From an uncultured Gammaproteobacteria bacterium (GTDB lineage: Bacteria; Pseudomonadota; Gammaproteobacteria; GCA-2729495), in the NCBI GenBank assembly GCA_947258805.1, contig CAMYJV010000163.1:1-5412 (forward strand): a stretch of 5,412 nt of DNA. The letters are read 5' to 3'. A model generated the notes under the pieces. It was given only the letters and a program-made list of their open reading frames with translations. It was not told the DNA's origin and searched no databases. Positions within the stretch are counted from its first letter, which is position 1; each line of letters begins with the position of its first letter. Positions 5,228 through 5,412 of this stretch are shown here, one piece after another. A program made the position numbers and the translations under genes.

Positions 5228-5412
5228 CTACCCTGATCGCCGACATCGGCGGCACCAATACACGCTGCGCGGTGATCGGGATCGACGGTCCGGAACGTGT
5301 CGCGCGTTATCAGAATGCCAAATATCCGGGCATCCAGGCGCTGCTGGCTGCCTATCTCGCCGATCTGCCGGCCGCCGTGCGCCCCTCGTCCGCCACCCTG
5401 GCCGTCGCCGCG
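5224..5412 (+). CDS. glk: Glucokinase, N-terminal part (3' end outside window)
   Basis: Glucokinase phosphorylates glucose to glucose-6-phosphate with ATP. The reading frame starts at GTG 5224, overlapping the otsA stop as GTGA, and stays open for 63 codons to the window end. The N-terminus TTLIADIGGTNTRCAV carries the phosphate-binding DIGGTN motif of the hexokinase/actin-fold ATPases, starting at residue 7. YPGIQALLAAYL and the LAVAA strand then follow, in the order of the E. coli-type Glk family (PF02685) and unlike typical ROK kinases. Being at the end of the trehalose operon, it is well placed to phosphorylate glucose released by the GH15 enzyme and feed it back to OtsA or glycolysis. 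The catalytic Asp and the C-terminal lobe lie beyond the window. Confidence 0.92.
   Translation, partial: MTTLIADIGGTNTRCAVIGIDGPERVARYQNAKYPGIQALLAAYLADLPAAVRPSSATLAVAA

Overview
The window is high-GC, compactly organised bacterial DNA. Its proteins resemble those of gammaproteobacteria: a CysQ of the E. coli type, a short DUF465/YdcH protein, an OtsA that aligns almost end to end with the E. coli enzyme, and an E. coli-type Glk. The gene order otsB - GH15 - otsA is known from Xanthomonas and relatives, so a Xanthomonadales- or Chromatiales-like host is my best guess. Genus cannot be read from the sequence.

Layout: (1) 2-475 is the C-terminal two thirds of cysQ, cut by the window edge. (2) 522-737 is a small DUF465 (YdcH-like) gene, preceded by a 7-bp inverted repeat. 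(3) 738-1305 has no convincing protein gene but is not empty. It holds a near-consensus sigma-54 (-24/-12) promoter at 1093-1108 and a very strong intrinsic terminator at 1240-1268. Between them lie about 150 nt rich in CAA/AAC triplets, with no credible ORF. I read this as a sigma-54-dependent small RNA gene with Hfq distal-face (ARN)n motifs, similar in design to the CrcZ/CrcY RNAs of Pseudomonas but in a different genomic context. Upstream of the promoter are imperfectly repeated and dyad motifs that could bind the required enhancer-binding protein. (4) 1306-5412 is a translationally coupled operon of otsB, a GH15 hydrolase, otsA and the start of glk. Each junction is a 4-bp start/stop overlap (ATGA, GTGA, GTGA).

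How the genes work together: OtsA joins UDP-glucose and glucose-6-phosphate into trehalose-6-phosphate, and OtsB dephosphorylates it to trehalose. The GH15 enzyme plausibly hydrolyses trehalose (or another alpha-glucoside) to glucose, and Glk returns glucose to glucose-6-phosphate. The operon thus encodes synthesis, probable breakdown and recycling of a compatible solute. The putative small RNA ends 37 nt before the otsB start codon. It could be an independent trans-acting regulator, or its terminator could act as an attenuator controlling sigma-54-driven read-through into the trehalose operon. The most notable item in the window is this RNA locus; all statements about it rest on sequence pattern only.
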